From the NCBI GenBank assembly GCA_030705945.1, contig JAUZPS010000067.1:1-13171 (forward strand): a stretch of 13,171 nucleotides of DNA, read 5' to 3'. The notes under the pieces are model-generated. The model made no database searches and was not told the DNA's origin. It saw nothing but the letters and a program-made list of their open reading frames with translations. The stretch comes from Bacillota bacterium. Lineage in GTDB: Bacteria; Bacillota; Clostridia; Acetivibrionales; DSM-2933. Positions 6,993-13,171 of this stretch are shown here, piece after piece. Every line of letters begins with the position of its first letter. Within the stretch, counting starts at the first letter, position 1. The position numbers and the translations under genes are program-made.

Positions 6993-7154
6993 ATAAGTTT
7001 AGTTAAAGCTAATATTAATAAAATTAAACCTTCCGAATTAGCGATTTTTCCAACAGGTATGGTAAGTGATACTTATCTTTTTGATTTATATTCTGATGAT
7101 TATCTGACAATTGTCAATTTAGATAGGTGCTATTATATATTCCTCTGTAATTAA
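6993..7154 (+). pseudogene. ORF without a standard start codon, convergent with the TOPRIM gene
   Basis: A strong purine-rich site (GAAGGAAGG, 6978-6986) is followed six bases later by ATA rather than ATG. The frame then reads ISLVKANINKIKPSE and continues through YLFDLYSDDYLTIVNL to a TAA at 7152-7154, about 53 codons. The only in-frame ATG is at 7059. Upstream, the frame stays open to a TAG near 6947. The stop overlaps the stop of the convergent TOPRIM gene by four bases (TTAA). It is most likely the front of a larger gene that lost its end, or a gene with a mutated start. I do not recognise the family. Confidence 0.3.
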
Positions 7155-7774
7155 AGGGAATCATTAATTTCCTTAATCCACATATCATTCCCACTAAAGT
7201 ATCTTATAAATTTTCCAAAATTACTACTGGATACTTTTGTGTCATCATCCAACAATTTCTTTACACGTTCTTTCATAAGCAGGTAATTATCTTTTGTTAC
7301 ATTTGCAAACAACTGTTGCCTCTGATCCTCACGCGCCTTATACTTATCTATACCTAATAATCTTTTTATTTCAATTCCACTTTTATGTTTTCCTGGCGAA
7401 GTTAGTTTTATATCATCCCAATGGAGAATAATAATTTGCATTGTACATGGATTACCGTATATTACCACTAAATCCGCTGCCACATCGTTTCCATGGAAAT
7501 TATTGATTTTCTGTTTAATTAATTCATAGTCATGATATGGTTTCTTGTCTGTGTCACAAAATATCAAAACAATATCGTAAGAATCACTCTGATAAGCATC
7601 TTGATACCTTGCAGGTATATTTCCATTGGTCTCGGCATTAATAGGATAAAATATGTATTCCGAATTCCAGACTTTTAACTCAATTAATTTTAAAATATAT
7701 TCATATTCCTCATATCCTTCGCAAATAATACAAATTTTTTTTCCTTGTAATATTGTTGGTAACCCTTTACTCAT
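7151..7774 (-). CDS. RloB-like TOPRIM-domain protein, putative nuclease of a defence pair
   Basis: A 207-residue cytoplasmic protein. The N terminus has a TOPRIM-like pattern: strand KICIICEG with acidic Glu19, then YDIVLIFCDTDKK with Asp74 and Asp76, the usual metal-binding set of TOPRIM nucleases. Residues 107-118 (GNPCTMQIIILHW) match the conserved NPC-x-x-x-hydrophobic-LHF segment of RloB-family proteins, and the length fits that family (about 200). The position often taken by Glu after NPC is Met here. GGAGG lies 6 bases before the ATG at 7774. The gene overlaps the end of the ATPase gene by 8 bases, so translation is probably coupled. The likely job is effector nuclease controlled by the ATPase. 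Cleavage of DNA or tRNA is not shown by the sequence. Confidence 0.88.
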   Translation of the reverse strand: MSKGLPTILQGKKICIICEGYEEYEYILKLIELKVWNSEYIFYPINAETNGNIPARYQDAYQSDSYDIVLIFCDTDKKPYHDYELIKQKINNFHGNDVAADLVVIYGNPCTMQIIILHWDDIKLTSPGKHKSGIEIKRLLGIDKYKAREDQRQQLFANVTKDNYLLMKERVKKLLDDDTKVSSSNFGKFIRYFSGNDMWIKEINDSL

Positions 7775-9026
7775 GTTTTACCTCCAATAGTGTATTAATC
7801 ATATCTGGTTCAGGTAATGCGCCTAATATACCTTTTCTATATTTATCAATAATATCTGTTGTATCACGAATCCCATCTTTATTTGCTGTAAATTCCGCTA
7901 GAGAATATAAGTAAATGCCCTTTTTATCCTTATGAACAAACCAAATCTGTTCTTTTCTAAACAACTTTTTACAGTCCATAAGGTTAATGTCGTGTACTGA
8001 AAAAATTAATTGCGCATTCATGTTCAGTTCATTATTAAACATTGAAACAATAGCTCTTGTAAGCTTAAAATGTATGCTGCTATCCAACTCATCTATAACA
8101 AGGATTTTACCTTTTTCAAGTGCTTCGATGATATAACTTGCTAAAGCAGCAATTTTTTTTGTACCTGTCGAATCGAATATGAAACTTGGAACAGGAATTC
8201 CTTTATATACAGATGTCAAACGAATCTGATCCATAACTCTTTCAGGAATATTAAGAGCATCCTCTTCGACTTTACTCTCAGCAACTTTAGACACTTTTAC
8301 TGCTATACTGGAATCATCGATATATTGATAATTATCCATATCTAAATCTGCATTCTTAATAAAATTAACAATTTTTTCTTGCATTTGATCTTTGTTTTTA
8401 AGCAATTCTATTGTTTTGCCGATTGGTATGTTATTCATATCAATAACTTCAATTTTTGAAGCAAAACTAAGCAAAATATTCTTAATTTCTCTAAAGCTAT
8501 CGAATTCATCGGTGTCAATAAGATATATAAGTATATTGTTTTTTGCTGTTAATTGTAACATCTGTTCTAAAGGTTTCTCTTTGAAATAATAATATTCCTT
8601 GTTGATTGAGTCTTTTATTAGCATTACGATTTCTTTTTCGTTAGAATACTGATCATGAACAATTTCTATAAATCTTTCATATAAATATTCATTAGTCTTT
8701 GCATCATATTTAAAATCATATTTAAATTCTCTGCCTTCTTCAAGGAATGTTACACCCATTTCACAAACAGTGCTTTTGTTGAATATATTAGAACGTACCT
8801 CAATATCCTTATTTAATAAGACATTCCTTATACTACGAATAGATTTTATTAAACATGTCTTCCCTACGTTATTAGGACCATAAATACCTACAGCCTTCAA
8901 TATATTATAATTATTTTCTGAATATACATTCGTGGCGAATTTCTTGTTTCTCATATCTGCTTTTAATGACAATTCTACTTCGTTAACAAAAACAAAACTA
9001 TTATTAATTCTTACATTTACTATCAT
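7767..9026 (-). CDS. AAA_15/ABC-type ATPase of an abortive-infection-like pair
   Basis: A 419-residue ATPase of the AAA_15/AAA_21 (ABC/SMC-like, OLD-related) group. Motifs in order: Walker A GPNNVGKT (50-57), a Q-loop-like region, signature-like STGTKK (286-291), Walker B ILVIDELD (308-315) with the D-loop SSIH, and an H-loop SVHD (343-346). The middle (about 100-280) is a family-variable helical insertion. ATG at 9026 is chosen because GGAGG lies 5 bases before it. A TTG four codons upstream would overlap that site. It is the first gene of a two-gene operon with the RloB-like TOPRIM protein. Such ATPases typically sense phage infection and license a toxic partner, as AriA does for AriB in PARIS. 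No transporter or DNA-repair partner is nearby to suggest another role. Confidence 0.92.
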   Translation of the reverse strand: MIVNVRINNSFVFVNEVELSLKADMRNKKFATNVYSENNYNILKAVGIYGPNNVGKTCLIKSIRSIRNVLLNKDIEVRSNIFNKSTVCEMGVTFLEEGREFKYDFKYDAKTNEYLYERFIEIVHDQYSNEKEIVMLIKDSINKEYYYFKEKPLEQMLQLTAKNNILIYLIDTDEFDSFREIKNILLSFASKIEVIDMNNIPIGKTIELLKNKDQMQEKIVNFIKNADLDMDNYQYIDDSSIAVKVSKVAESKVEEDALNIPERVMDQIRLTSVYKGIPVPSFIFDSTGTKKIAALASYIIEALEKGKILVIDELDSSIHFKLTRAIVSMFNNELNMNAQLIFSVHDINLMDCKKLFRKEQIWFVHKDKKGIYLYSLAEFTANKDGIRDTTDIIDKYRKGILGALPEPDMINTLLEVKHE

Positions 9027-9064
9027 AGTAACCTCCAAAGGAACTATAAAATGTTCTTTTTATT

Positions 9065-9092
9065 ATTATATCGCAAAATATTTTTTGTGCAA
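9065..9092 (-). promoter_or_regulatory. Promoter of the ATPase-TOPRIM operon
   Basis: On the minus strand TTGCAC (9087-9092), a 16-base spacer and a perfect TATAAT (9065-9070) precede the ATPase start by about 40 bases. This gives a leader of roughly 30 bases with its GGAGG. The -35 box lies inside one arm of the hairpin at 9075-9115. Confidence 0.7.
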
Positions 9093-9115
9093 CTATTTTG
9101 CATAAAAAATATTTT
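9075..9115. repeat. 17-bp inverted repeat over the -35 box, also a possible helD terminator
   Basis: Arms 9075-9091 and 9099-9115 pair over all 17 positions, with one G-T, around a 7-base loop. The repeat starts 15 bases past the helD stop codon, so in RNA it could end helD transcription, although the U-rich tract after it is weak. As DNA it covers the -35 box of the ATPase promoter and could be an operator. Confidence 0.65.
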
Positions 9116-9129
9116 ATTTATTCAAAATA

Positions 9130-11397
9130 TCAACCTAACAGATCATTAATATAGAGGTCCCCATCTATCTTTTTTATAAAACTGGACATGTTGCCAAAGT
9201 AGTATAAATATAGTTCATGTAAAGCTCTTGTACAAACAGTATATAGTAGCCTTCTGTCCTCTTCTTTGGTATAATCCTCATCCTCAATCGAATTTACTAA
9301 AACAGCGTCAAACTCAAGCCCTTTGGCAAGATAGGAAGGGATTATTACTACACCTCCATGGTATACCTCGTTTTGATTTGATATAAGGCTAATATCCACA
9401 TAAGAATGAATCAATTTATATAAAGCTTCGCATTGGCCAGCCGTTTTACAGATAACGGCTATCAGTTTATAGTTCCTGCTTTTCAACTTGATGATATCAT
9501 CAGCAATTCTTCTACACAAATTACTTCTATCCACCTTAATGAAATGAGGTTTACCGCCATGCCGATTTAACTGCTCTGCGCGGTTTGGGGACATAAGGAT
9601 TTCGTTACAAAAATCCGCGATTTCTTTGCTTGAACGGTAGCTTTTTATTAAAGATATGCTTTTAGCATCGTTCATATTAAATATTTCTGAAACGTTTTCA
9701 AAACTTCCAACATTCATATATCCATTGACTGACTGATTTACATCTCCAAGAATAGTCATATTAGAGTGTTTAAAGACTTTCTTGAATATTTCATACTGGA
9801 CAACTGTATAATCCTGAGCCTCATCAATGATGATATGCTTTATCGATTTTGTATCACTTACTGAATCAAGTTTGGTTTTCAGAAATATAATCGGCGCCAC
9901 ATCCTCGTAATTGATGATGCCCTTATCTAATTGGCGGATTGTATAAAAACCAAAACTGCTAAAGTTCTCTATTTCCTGATGATCAGAGGGCTTAGCAAAC
10001 GACTCGAGATTTCGCAATAGATCCTTGTACAGTAGGTGAATATCGAAAGATGTCATTTGAATGATATCATTTTTAAGCTCCTCATATTCCATCTTTGCTT
10101 TTTGATCTGCCGAACTTTTCTCATCCTCTGTGATGGAATGATTTTCCTGCAAATCATTTTCCGATAACTCAAAAACTCTCTTTTCTTCAACTTGCTCTAG
10201 AAGGTAAAATAGCCTTTGACGTAGCTTTCCCAATCGTTTGGCATAGGAAAATTGATTATAGTCATATCTAAAGTGCCGATAAATATCATCGGAAGAAATG
10301 ATAAGGGCGCCATTATAAACAATATTTTTAAATTCCAAACTATCCCCATTCTCAAGGCTCTGTATATATTTTTTCAGGATCGTAAGAAACTGCAATGAGG
10401 ATTTGAATTTAATGGAGCGCAGCCTTGTCTTATCACCACAGCCTGACAGTATATATTCCATTTGTTGGTTCATGGTCTCAATTCGATACTTCTTCTCAAT
10501 CATACTACCAAAAAAGTCGATAAACGTGCTCCTCTGTATATTTTCTTCCCCCAATTCGGGCAGCACATTGGAAATGTAATCTTCAAACACATAGTTTGGA
10601 GAAAAAACGAGAATATTTTCTGACTTTATACTCTCCCTGTATTTGTACAAAAGATACGCTGCTCTGTGGAGCGCAATGGAAGTTTTTCCACTACCGGCAG
10701 GGCCTTCGACAATCAGTATTCTATACTTACAATTCCTGATGACAGTATTTTGTTCCATCTGGATGCTGGTGACAATGGTTTTCATTCTATTATCAGAGCT
10801 TTTCCCCAAGATCTCCCGGAGCATTTCATCGTTTATACTCAAGCTGCTATCAAACATGTAGACAATATTCAAGTTATCGATTTTGTACTGTCTTTTAAGC
10901 AGCATTTCTCCCTTGATTGAACCAGCGGGACAGTCATAATTACATAAACCAATTTCAAAGTCATAAAACATGCTTGATACTGGCGCCCTCCAGTCATAAA
11001 CGAGAATCTCCAAAGTGTCAGTTGTATTTAAATTGTATATCCCAATATAGATTTGCTCCGTGTTTTTTTCTTCATCTTCAATAAAGTCTATTCTTCCAAA
11101 ATAAGGGCTTAGATACATTCTTTCAAGACGACCCACCTTATCAAACGAGAATTTATATTTTCGGGCTTGATTAGCTATACTTGTTTGATATTGCCAAATC
11201 TGGGTAGCATCCTCTAGATCGAACAAGCTGGTGGGAGCGCATTTGACATCCTGCCACATTTCTTTTTGCAGATTGATAGCCTCTTTTTTGTAATTACTTA
11301 CAGCATTGATTCCATTATCAAGTTGTATTTTTATTTCATTGACAACTTTCTCCAAATGGGCATTTTCATAATCCCATATTTCTTTATCTGTAATCAT
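9130..11397 (-). CDS. helD: HelD, RNA polymerase recycling motor ATPase (UvrD-like)
   Basis: A 755-residue superfamily 1 helicase-like ATPase that binds RNA polymerase and removes it from stalled or post-termination complexes. The N-terminal stretch (about 1-90) is a charged helical arm of the kind that enters the polymerase secondary channel. The family signature VYDWRAPVSSMFYDFEIG lies at about 134-150. ATPase motifs: Walker A GPAGSGKT (232-239), Walker B IIIDEAQD (522-529), GDVNQS (551-556), SYRSSKEI (587-594), GLEFDAV (693-699) and YTVCTRA (719-725). The length fits HelD (about 770) and not UvrD or PcrA. The start is ATG at 11397, six bases after GGAGG; a GTG one codon earlier is too close. 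It lies upstream of the ATPase-TOPRIM pair on the same strand, but that pair has its own promoter. Confidence 0.95.
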   Translation of the reverse strand: MITDKEIWDYENAHLEKVVNEIKIQLDNGINAVSNYKKEAINLQKEMWQDVKCAPTSLFDLEDATQIWQYQTSIANQARKYKFSFDKVGRLERMYLSPYFGRIDFIEDEEKNTEQIYIGIYNLNTTDTLEILVYDWRAPVSSMFYDFEIGLCNYDCPAGSIKGEMLLKRQYKIDNLNIVYMFDSSLSINDEMLREILGKSSDNRMKTIVTSIQMEQNTVIRNCKYRILIVEGPAGSGKTSIALHRAAYLLYKYRESIKSENILVFSPNYVFEDYISNVLPELGEENIQRSTFIDFFGSMIEKKYRIETMNQQMEYILSGCGDKTRLRSIKFKSSLQFLTILKKYIQSLENGDSLEFKNIVYNGALIISSDDIYRHFRYDYNQFSYAKRLGKLRQRLFYLLEQVEEKRVFELSENDLQENHSITEDEKSSADQKAKMEYEELKNDIIQMTSFDIHLLYKDLLRNLESFAKPSDHQEIENFSSFGFYTIRQLDKGIINYEDVAPIIFLKTKLDSVSDTKSIKHIIIDEAQDYTVVQYEIFKKVFKHSNMTILGDVNQSVNGYMNVGSFENVSEIFNMNDAKSISLIKSYRSSKEIADFCNEILMSPNRAEQLNRHGGKPHFIKVDRSNLCRRIADDIIKLKSRNYKLIAVICKTAGQCEALYKLIHSYVDISLISNQNEVYHGGVVIIPSYLAKGLEFDAVLVNSIEDEDYTKEEDRRLLYTVCTRALHELYLYYFGNMSSFIKKIDGDLYINDLLG

Positions 11398-11589
11398 CAC
11401 ATTCCTCCATAGATACTTTCATTTGAAAAAGAGATGAAGTTATCTTCTAAAGAGTTGGTCTGTTTATATGATACACAGAATAAATATTAATTATAAGACT
11501 GTTTTTAGTTAATTTCATTTGATATAATAAAATTGAGGGAACTTAGTTCCATCAAAATAACTATTACAATTCTTTATGTTTTTCATACC
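11398..11589. other. Upstream region of helD, no gene seen
   Basis: This stretch holds the helD ribosome binding site (GGAGG, 11403-11407) and a minus-strand TATAAT at 11490-11495 without a good -35 box. I see no gene in it on either strand. Confidence 0.4.
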
Positions 11590-11777
11590 CTTAATAAGGC
11601 GACGAAGGTAATTTATGCCAATGGTGGTGTAACAAAAATGAAATATGACAAAATGGGAAATCTTGTACAGATTTAAGTGGTAATAGCGTGACTCAAACTG
11701 TGCCTGCAGAAGAACCGGCAACAGTTTGACTTAGCGGAAATACAGCAAATGATTTAAGGTTAGAACCTACATTTTAG
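11590..11777 (+). pseudogene. Frameshifted remnant of a YD/RHS-repeat protein gene
   Basis: The plus strand reads VIYANGGVTKMKYDKMGNLV in one frame (from 11608), hits a stop at 11674, and continues in the -1 frame from 11670 as DLSGNSVTQTVPAEEPATV to a stop at 11727, then LSGNTANDLRLEPTF to 11777. Joined, this gives the spacing Y-D-x-x-G-N-L ... D-x-x-G-N typical of YD repeats from RHS and related wall-associated toxins. There is no start codon or ribosome binding site, and the frame is broken at least twice, so this is a decayed fragment. Confidence 0.5.
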
Positions 11778-11796
11778 ACTAATTGTACATAAAAAA

Positions 11797-11832
11797 GGCT
11801 GTTACAAAATTAATTCTAGTTTTGCAACGGCC
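11797..11832 (-). terminator. Terminator of the 76-residue protein gene
   Basis: GGC-GTT-CAAAA (11797-11809) pairs with TTTTG-AAC-GCC (11820-11832), with one G-T and one mismatch. On the minus strand six T residues follow at once. A T run on the plus side suggests it may act both ways. It lies 29 bases past the stop at 11862. Confidence 0.75.
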
Positions 11833-11861
11833 CATTTATTTTTTTAAAAAAACCTAAATAT

Positions 11862-12092
11862 TTATTGATCACTAAGAAGAACAGAAAACACAAGCTCTTC
11901 ATTATTTATAAATATCGTAGCTTTTCCCTGTCTTAAATCAGATAAAAGTAGGGTATCTTTATAGTGCTGGAATTGTATAGTCAGAAAGCTATCATTTCTT
12001 GCTACGTATTTGCCTCTCCTCTCTCGAATCTTTCTGCTTGGTTTATCAAAAACAAGTAATTCGTCTTCAGGCTTTATATCTCTTAATTCCAT
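11862..12092 (-). CDS. Small conserved-looking cytoplasmic protein, function unknown
   Basis: A 76-residue protein, rich in charge and beta-forming residues, without signal peptide or membrane segment. The start MELRDIKPEDELLVFD and the stretch RRGKYVARNDSFLTIQF suggest a small beta-barrel (SH3/KOW-like) fold, but I cannot name a family. Translation is well supported: AGGAGGT lies 5-6 bases before the ATG and a terminator follows. It forms a single-gene unit. Two copies of TTTGTATAA (12146-12154 and 12165-12173) lie upstream and could be part of its promoter or an operator. Confidence 0.72.
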   Translation of the reverse strand: MELRDIKPEDELLVFDKPSRKIRERRGKYVARNDSFLTIQFQHYKDTLLLSDLRQGKATIFINNEELVFSVLLSDQ

Positions 12093-12303
12093 CTAATACC
12101 TCCTATATTGTAGTTAATGTTGCCGTTTGATTGATATACTATATATTTGTATAATTATTGAACGTTTGTATAAACACTCCCTTGTACTAAGTGTAACATT
12201 AATTCCGACATTTTGCACTGGATAATCTCATAATAATATATTATTTCTATTATTTCTTTATTGAATCTCAAAATTTAGAAAATTAAATATTTAATGGGTA
12301 GAC

Positions 12304-12332
12304 TTGCATTTAATAATTAGCTGTGTTATAAT
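12304..12332 (+). promoter_or_regulatory. Promoter of the cold-shock gene
   Basis: TTGCAT (12304-12309), a 17-base spacer and a perfect TATAAT (12327-12332) form a near-consensus sigma-A promoter. The predicted transcript start is near 12340. Confidence 0.78.
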
Positions 12333-12339
12333 TAATGAG

Positions 12340-12476
12340 CACTTAAATTAATAGTTAATAATACAACACCAATATATTTCAATTAGTACTTAGTAAAGTA
12401 TGCTAACATCGAGATTTTATTAGTGAATTATTACCATAAGTTTAAGAATTATAAAATTTCGGAGGAACATATTATT
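12340..12476 (+). promoter_or_regulatory. Long leader of the cold-shock mRNA
   Basis: From the predicted start to the ATG is about 135 bases, long for a clostridial gene but usual for csp mRNAs, whose leaders act as temperature-dependent structures. It is AT-rich and contains a small hairpin (TACTT near 12388, AAGTA) and GGAGGA at 12461-12466. The sequence alone does not show thermosensing. Confidence 0.45.
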
Positions 12477-12674
12477 ATGACTGGTACAGTAAAATGGTTT
12501 AATGGAGAAAAAGGATTTGGATTTATTGTTGGAGAAGATGGAAAAGATGTTTTTGCACATTTCTCTCAAATAAATGCAGAAGGCTATAAGTCACTTGATG
12601 AAGGCCAAAAAGTTTCTTATGACGTGGTTAATGGACCAAAAGGAGCTCAAGCAGAAAATATTACTATTATTTAA
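12477..12674 (+). CDS. cspA: Cold-shock protein (CspA family)
   Basis: A 65-residue single cold-shock domain that binds single-stranded RNA and DNA and acts as an RNA chaperone in the cytoplasm. The typical start TGTVKWFNGEKGFGFI holds RNP1 (KGFGFI, about 12-17), and DVFAHFSQI holds RNP2 (about 24-32). Length is standard for the family. The ATG at 12477 follows GGAGGA by 10 bases. An in-frame GTG 18 codons earlier would add a tail not seen in this family. The gene has its own promoter, long leader and terminator. The symbol is used for the family; which paralogue it is cannot be told. Confidence 0.97.
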   Translation: MTGTVKWFNGEKGFGFIVGEDGKDVFAHFSQINAEGYKSLDEGQKVSYDVVNGPKGAQAENITII

Positions 12675-12688
12675 TTAATGAATATTTT

Positions 12689-12724
12689 ACACCTTAAATA
12701 GTTTTCTATTTAAGGTGTTTTTAG
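12689..12724 (+). terminator. Terminator of the cold-shock gene
   Basis: ACACCTTAAATA (12689-12700) and TATTTAAGGTGT (12707-12718) form a perfect 12-bp stem with a 6-base loop, followed by T residues. It lies 14 bases after the stop codon. Confidence 0.88.
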
Positions 12725-12792
12725 TTTTAAGTGATTCAATTTTTGAAAGACCATGGCATACAAAATAAAATTGACATTTAGCCAATTAATAT

Positions 12793-12820
12793 ATAAAAGC
12801 TGGAGAAATCCAGCTTTTAT
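12793..12820. terminator. Orphan hairpin with GAAA tetraloop
   Basis: Arms 12793-12804 and 12809-12820 form a perfect 12-bp stem closed by a GAAA loop, with TATTTT after it on the plus strand and a T-rich tract on the minus strand. No annotated gene ends here, since the cold-shock gene already has a terminator 70 bases earlier. It may be a second terminator, the end of a small RNA, or the terminator of a gene on the other strand. The remainder of 12721-13018 shows no gene. Confidence 0.5.
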
Positions 12821-13018
12821 TATTTTCGAATGTTGTGTTTTGTGTATGCTTTAATTCCACAAGTAAGCGGTGGGTTTCTTCAATTAAAATGTTAAAATAT
12901 AGTTTAAAAATATATTGTTTAAGTTCTATTTATGTTATAAAATCAAATCAACAATAAATTAGTGGTAAATTCAGACCACACATATAAAAGGAACCCTTGT
13001 TAAGGTGAGGTGCTAAAC

Positions 13019-13171
13019 ATGAATTTTAAATCCACGGATCCGTTCAGTCAGGATGAGAGAAAAAAGGCAGACATGGATGATGAATTGGCAAAGACAGAAA
13101 AAGAAAACGATGCCAATGAACAAAGTAGCAATAATAAAGCATCTACAAGCCCTAAAAGCGGAAATTCATCT
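13019..13171 (+). CDS. N-terminal part of a hydrophilic protein, cut by the window end
   Basis: Fifty-one codons are visible from ATG 13019, with GAGGTG six bases before it, and the frame is still open at the window edge. The visible part is highly polar and low in complexity: MNFKSTDPFSQDERKKADMD, then Glu/Lys/Asp-rich, then Ser/Asn-rich. It looks like a disordered N-terminal region of a cytoplasmic or membrane-attached protein. There is no signal peptide and no family can be named from this fragment. Confidence 0.75.
   Translation, partial: MNFKSTDPFSQDERKKADMDDELAKTEKENDANEQSSNNKASTSPKSGNSS

Noticed and set aside
9130..11397. HelD-like protein as GajB helicase of a Gabija system
   Set aside because: The length, the DWRAPVSSMFYD signature and the helical N-terminal arm are those of HelD. 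GajB is shorter and lacks these.
11515..11721. Minus-strand 68-codon ORF
   Set aside because: It lies opposite the YD-repeat remnant, has no ribosome binding site and has a random-looking Tyr/Phe/His-rich sequence.
1..13171. CRISPR array, tRNA, rRNA or riboswitch
   Set aside because: I found no regularly spaced direct repeats, no CCA-type cloverleaf sequence, no rRNA segment and no recognised riboswitch core.

Overview
The window is AT-rich DNA from an anaerobic, cellulosome-forming member of the Clostridia (Ruminiclostridium / Acetivibrio / Pseudobacteroides type). The basis is three separate secreted proteins with dockerin domains, an SLH cell-wall domain, a copper-amine-oxidase-like stalk domain, strong AGGAGG ribosome binding sites and a clostridial cold-shock protein. 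The exact species cannot be fixed from the sequence alone.

Layout. 1-3737 (minus strand) is an extracellular block: a stalk-domain secreted protein (308-1024), then a two-gene operon of an esterase with an N-terminal dockerin (2439-3737) and an SLH / Big_2 / X-module / dockerin protein (1247-2428). 3738-5105 holds a small three-helix membrane protein (4093-4404), a doubtful 51-codon ORF, and a 338-bp inverted-repeat element (4718-5055) whose ~96-bp arms are themselves hairpins. Just after this element starts a third dockerin protein (5106-6569, plus strand), built only of carbohydrate-binding-type modules, followed by a good terminator. 6570-7154 contains small or broken ORFs.

7151-9026 (minus strand) is a translationally coupled pair: an AAA/ABC-type ATPase followed by a small RloB-like TOPRIM protein, with its own promoter and a long hairpin over the -35 box. 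The pairing is typical of abortive-infection defence systems (compare RloAB, PARIS AriA/AriB, OLD). It is the best candidate here for an uncharacterised system. Immediately upstream is helD (9130-11397), an RNA polymerase-recycling motor ATPase. 11398-11861 holds a frameshifted YD/RHS-repeat remnant and a terminator. 11862-12092 is a small unrecognised protein. 12304-12720 is a cold-shock protein gene with near-consensus promoter, ~135-nt leader and terminator. An orphan GAAA-loop hairpin follows, and at 13019 a new gene starts that runs off the window.

How the genes fit together: the left half supplies surface and cellulosome parts (an enzyme, a wall-binding protein, a non-catalytic binding protein) that could assemble through dockerin-cohesin pairing, although no cohesin gene lies in the window. 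The right half mixes defence-like, transcription-related and stress genes, with remnants (inverted-repeat element, broken ORFs, RHS fragment) that suggest past rearrangement between the two halves.
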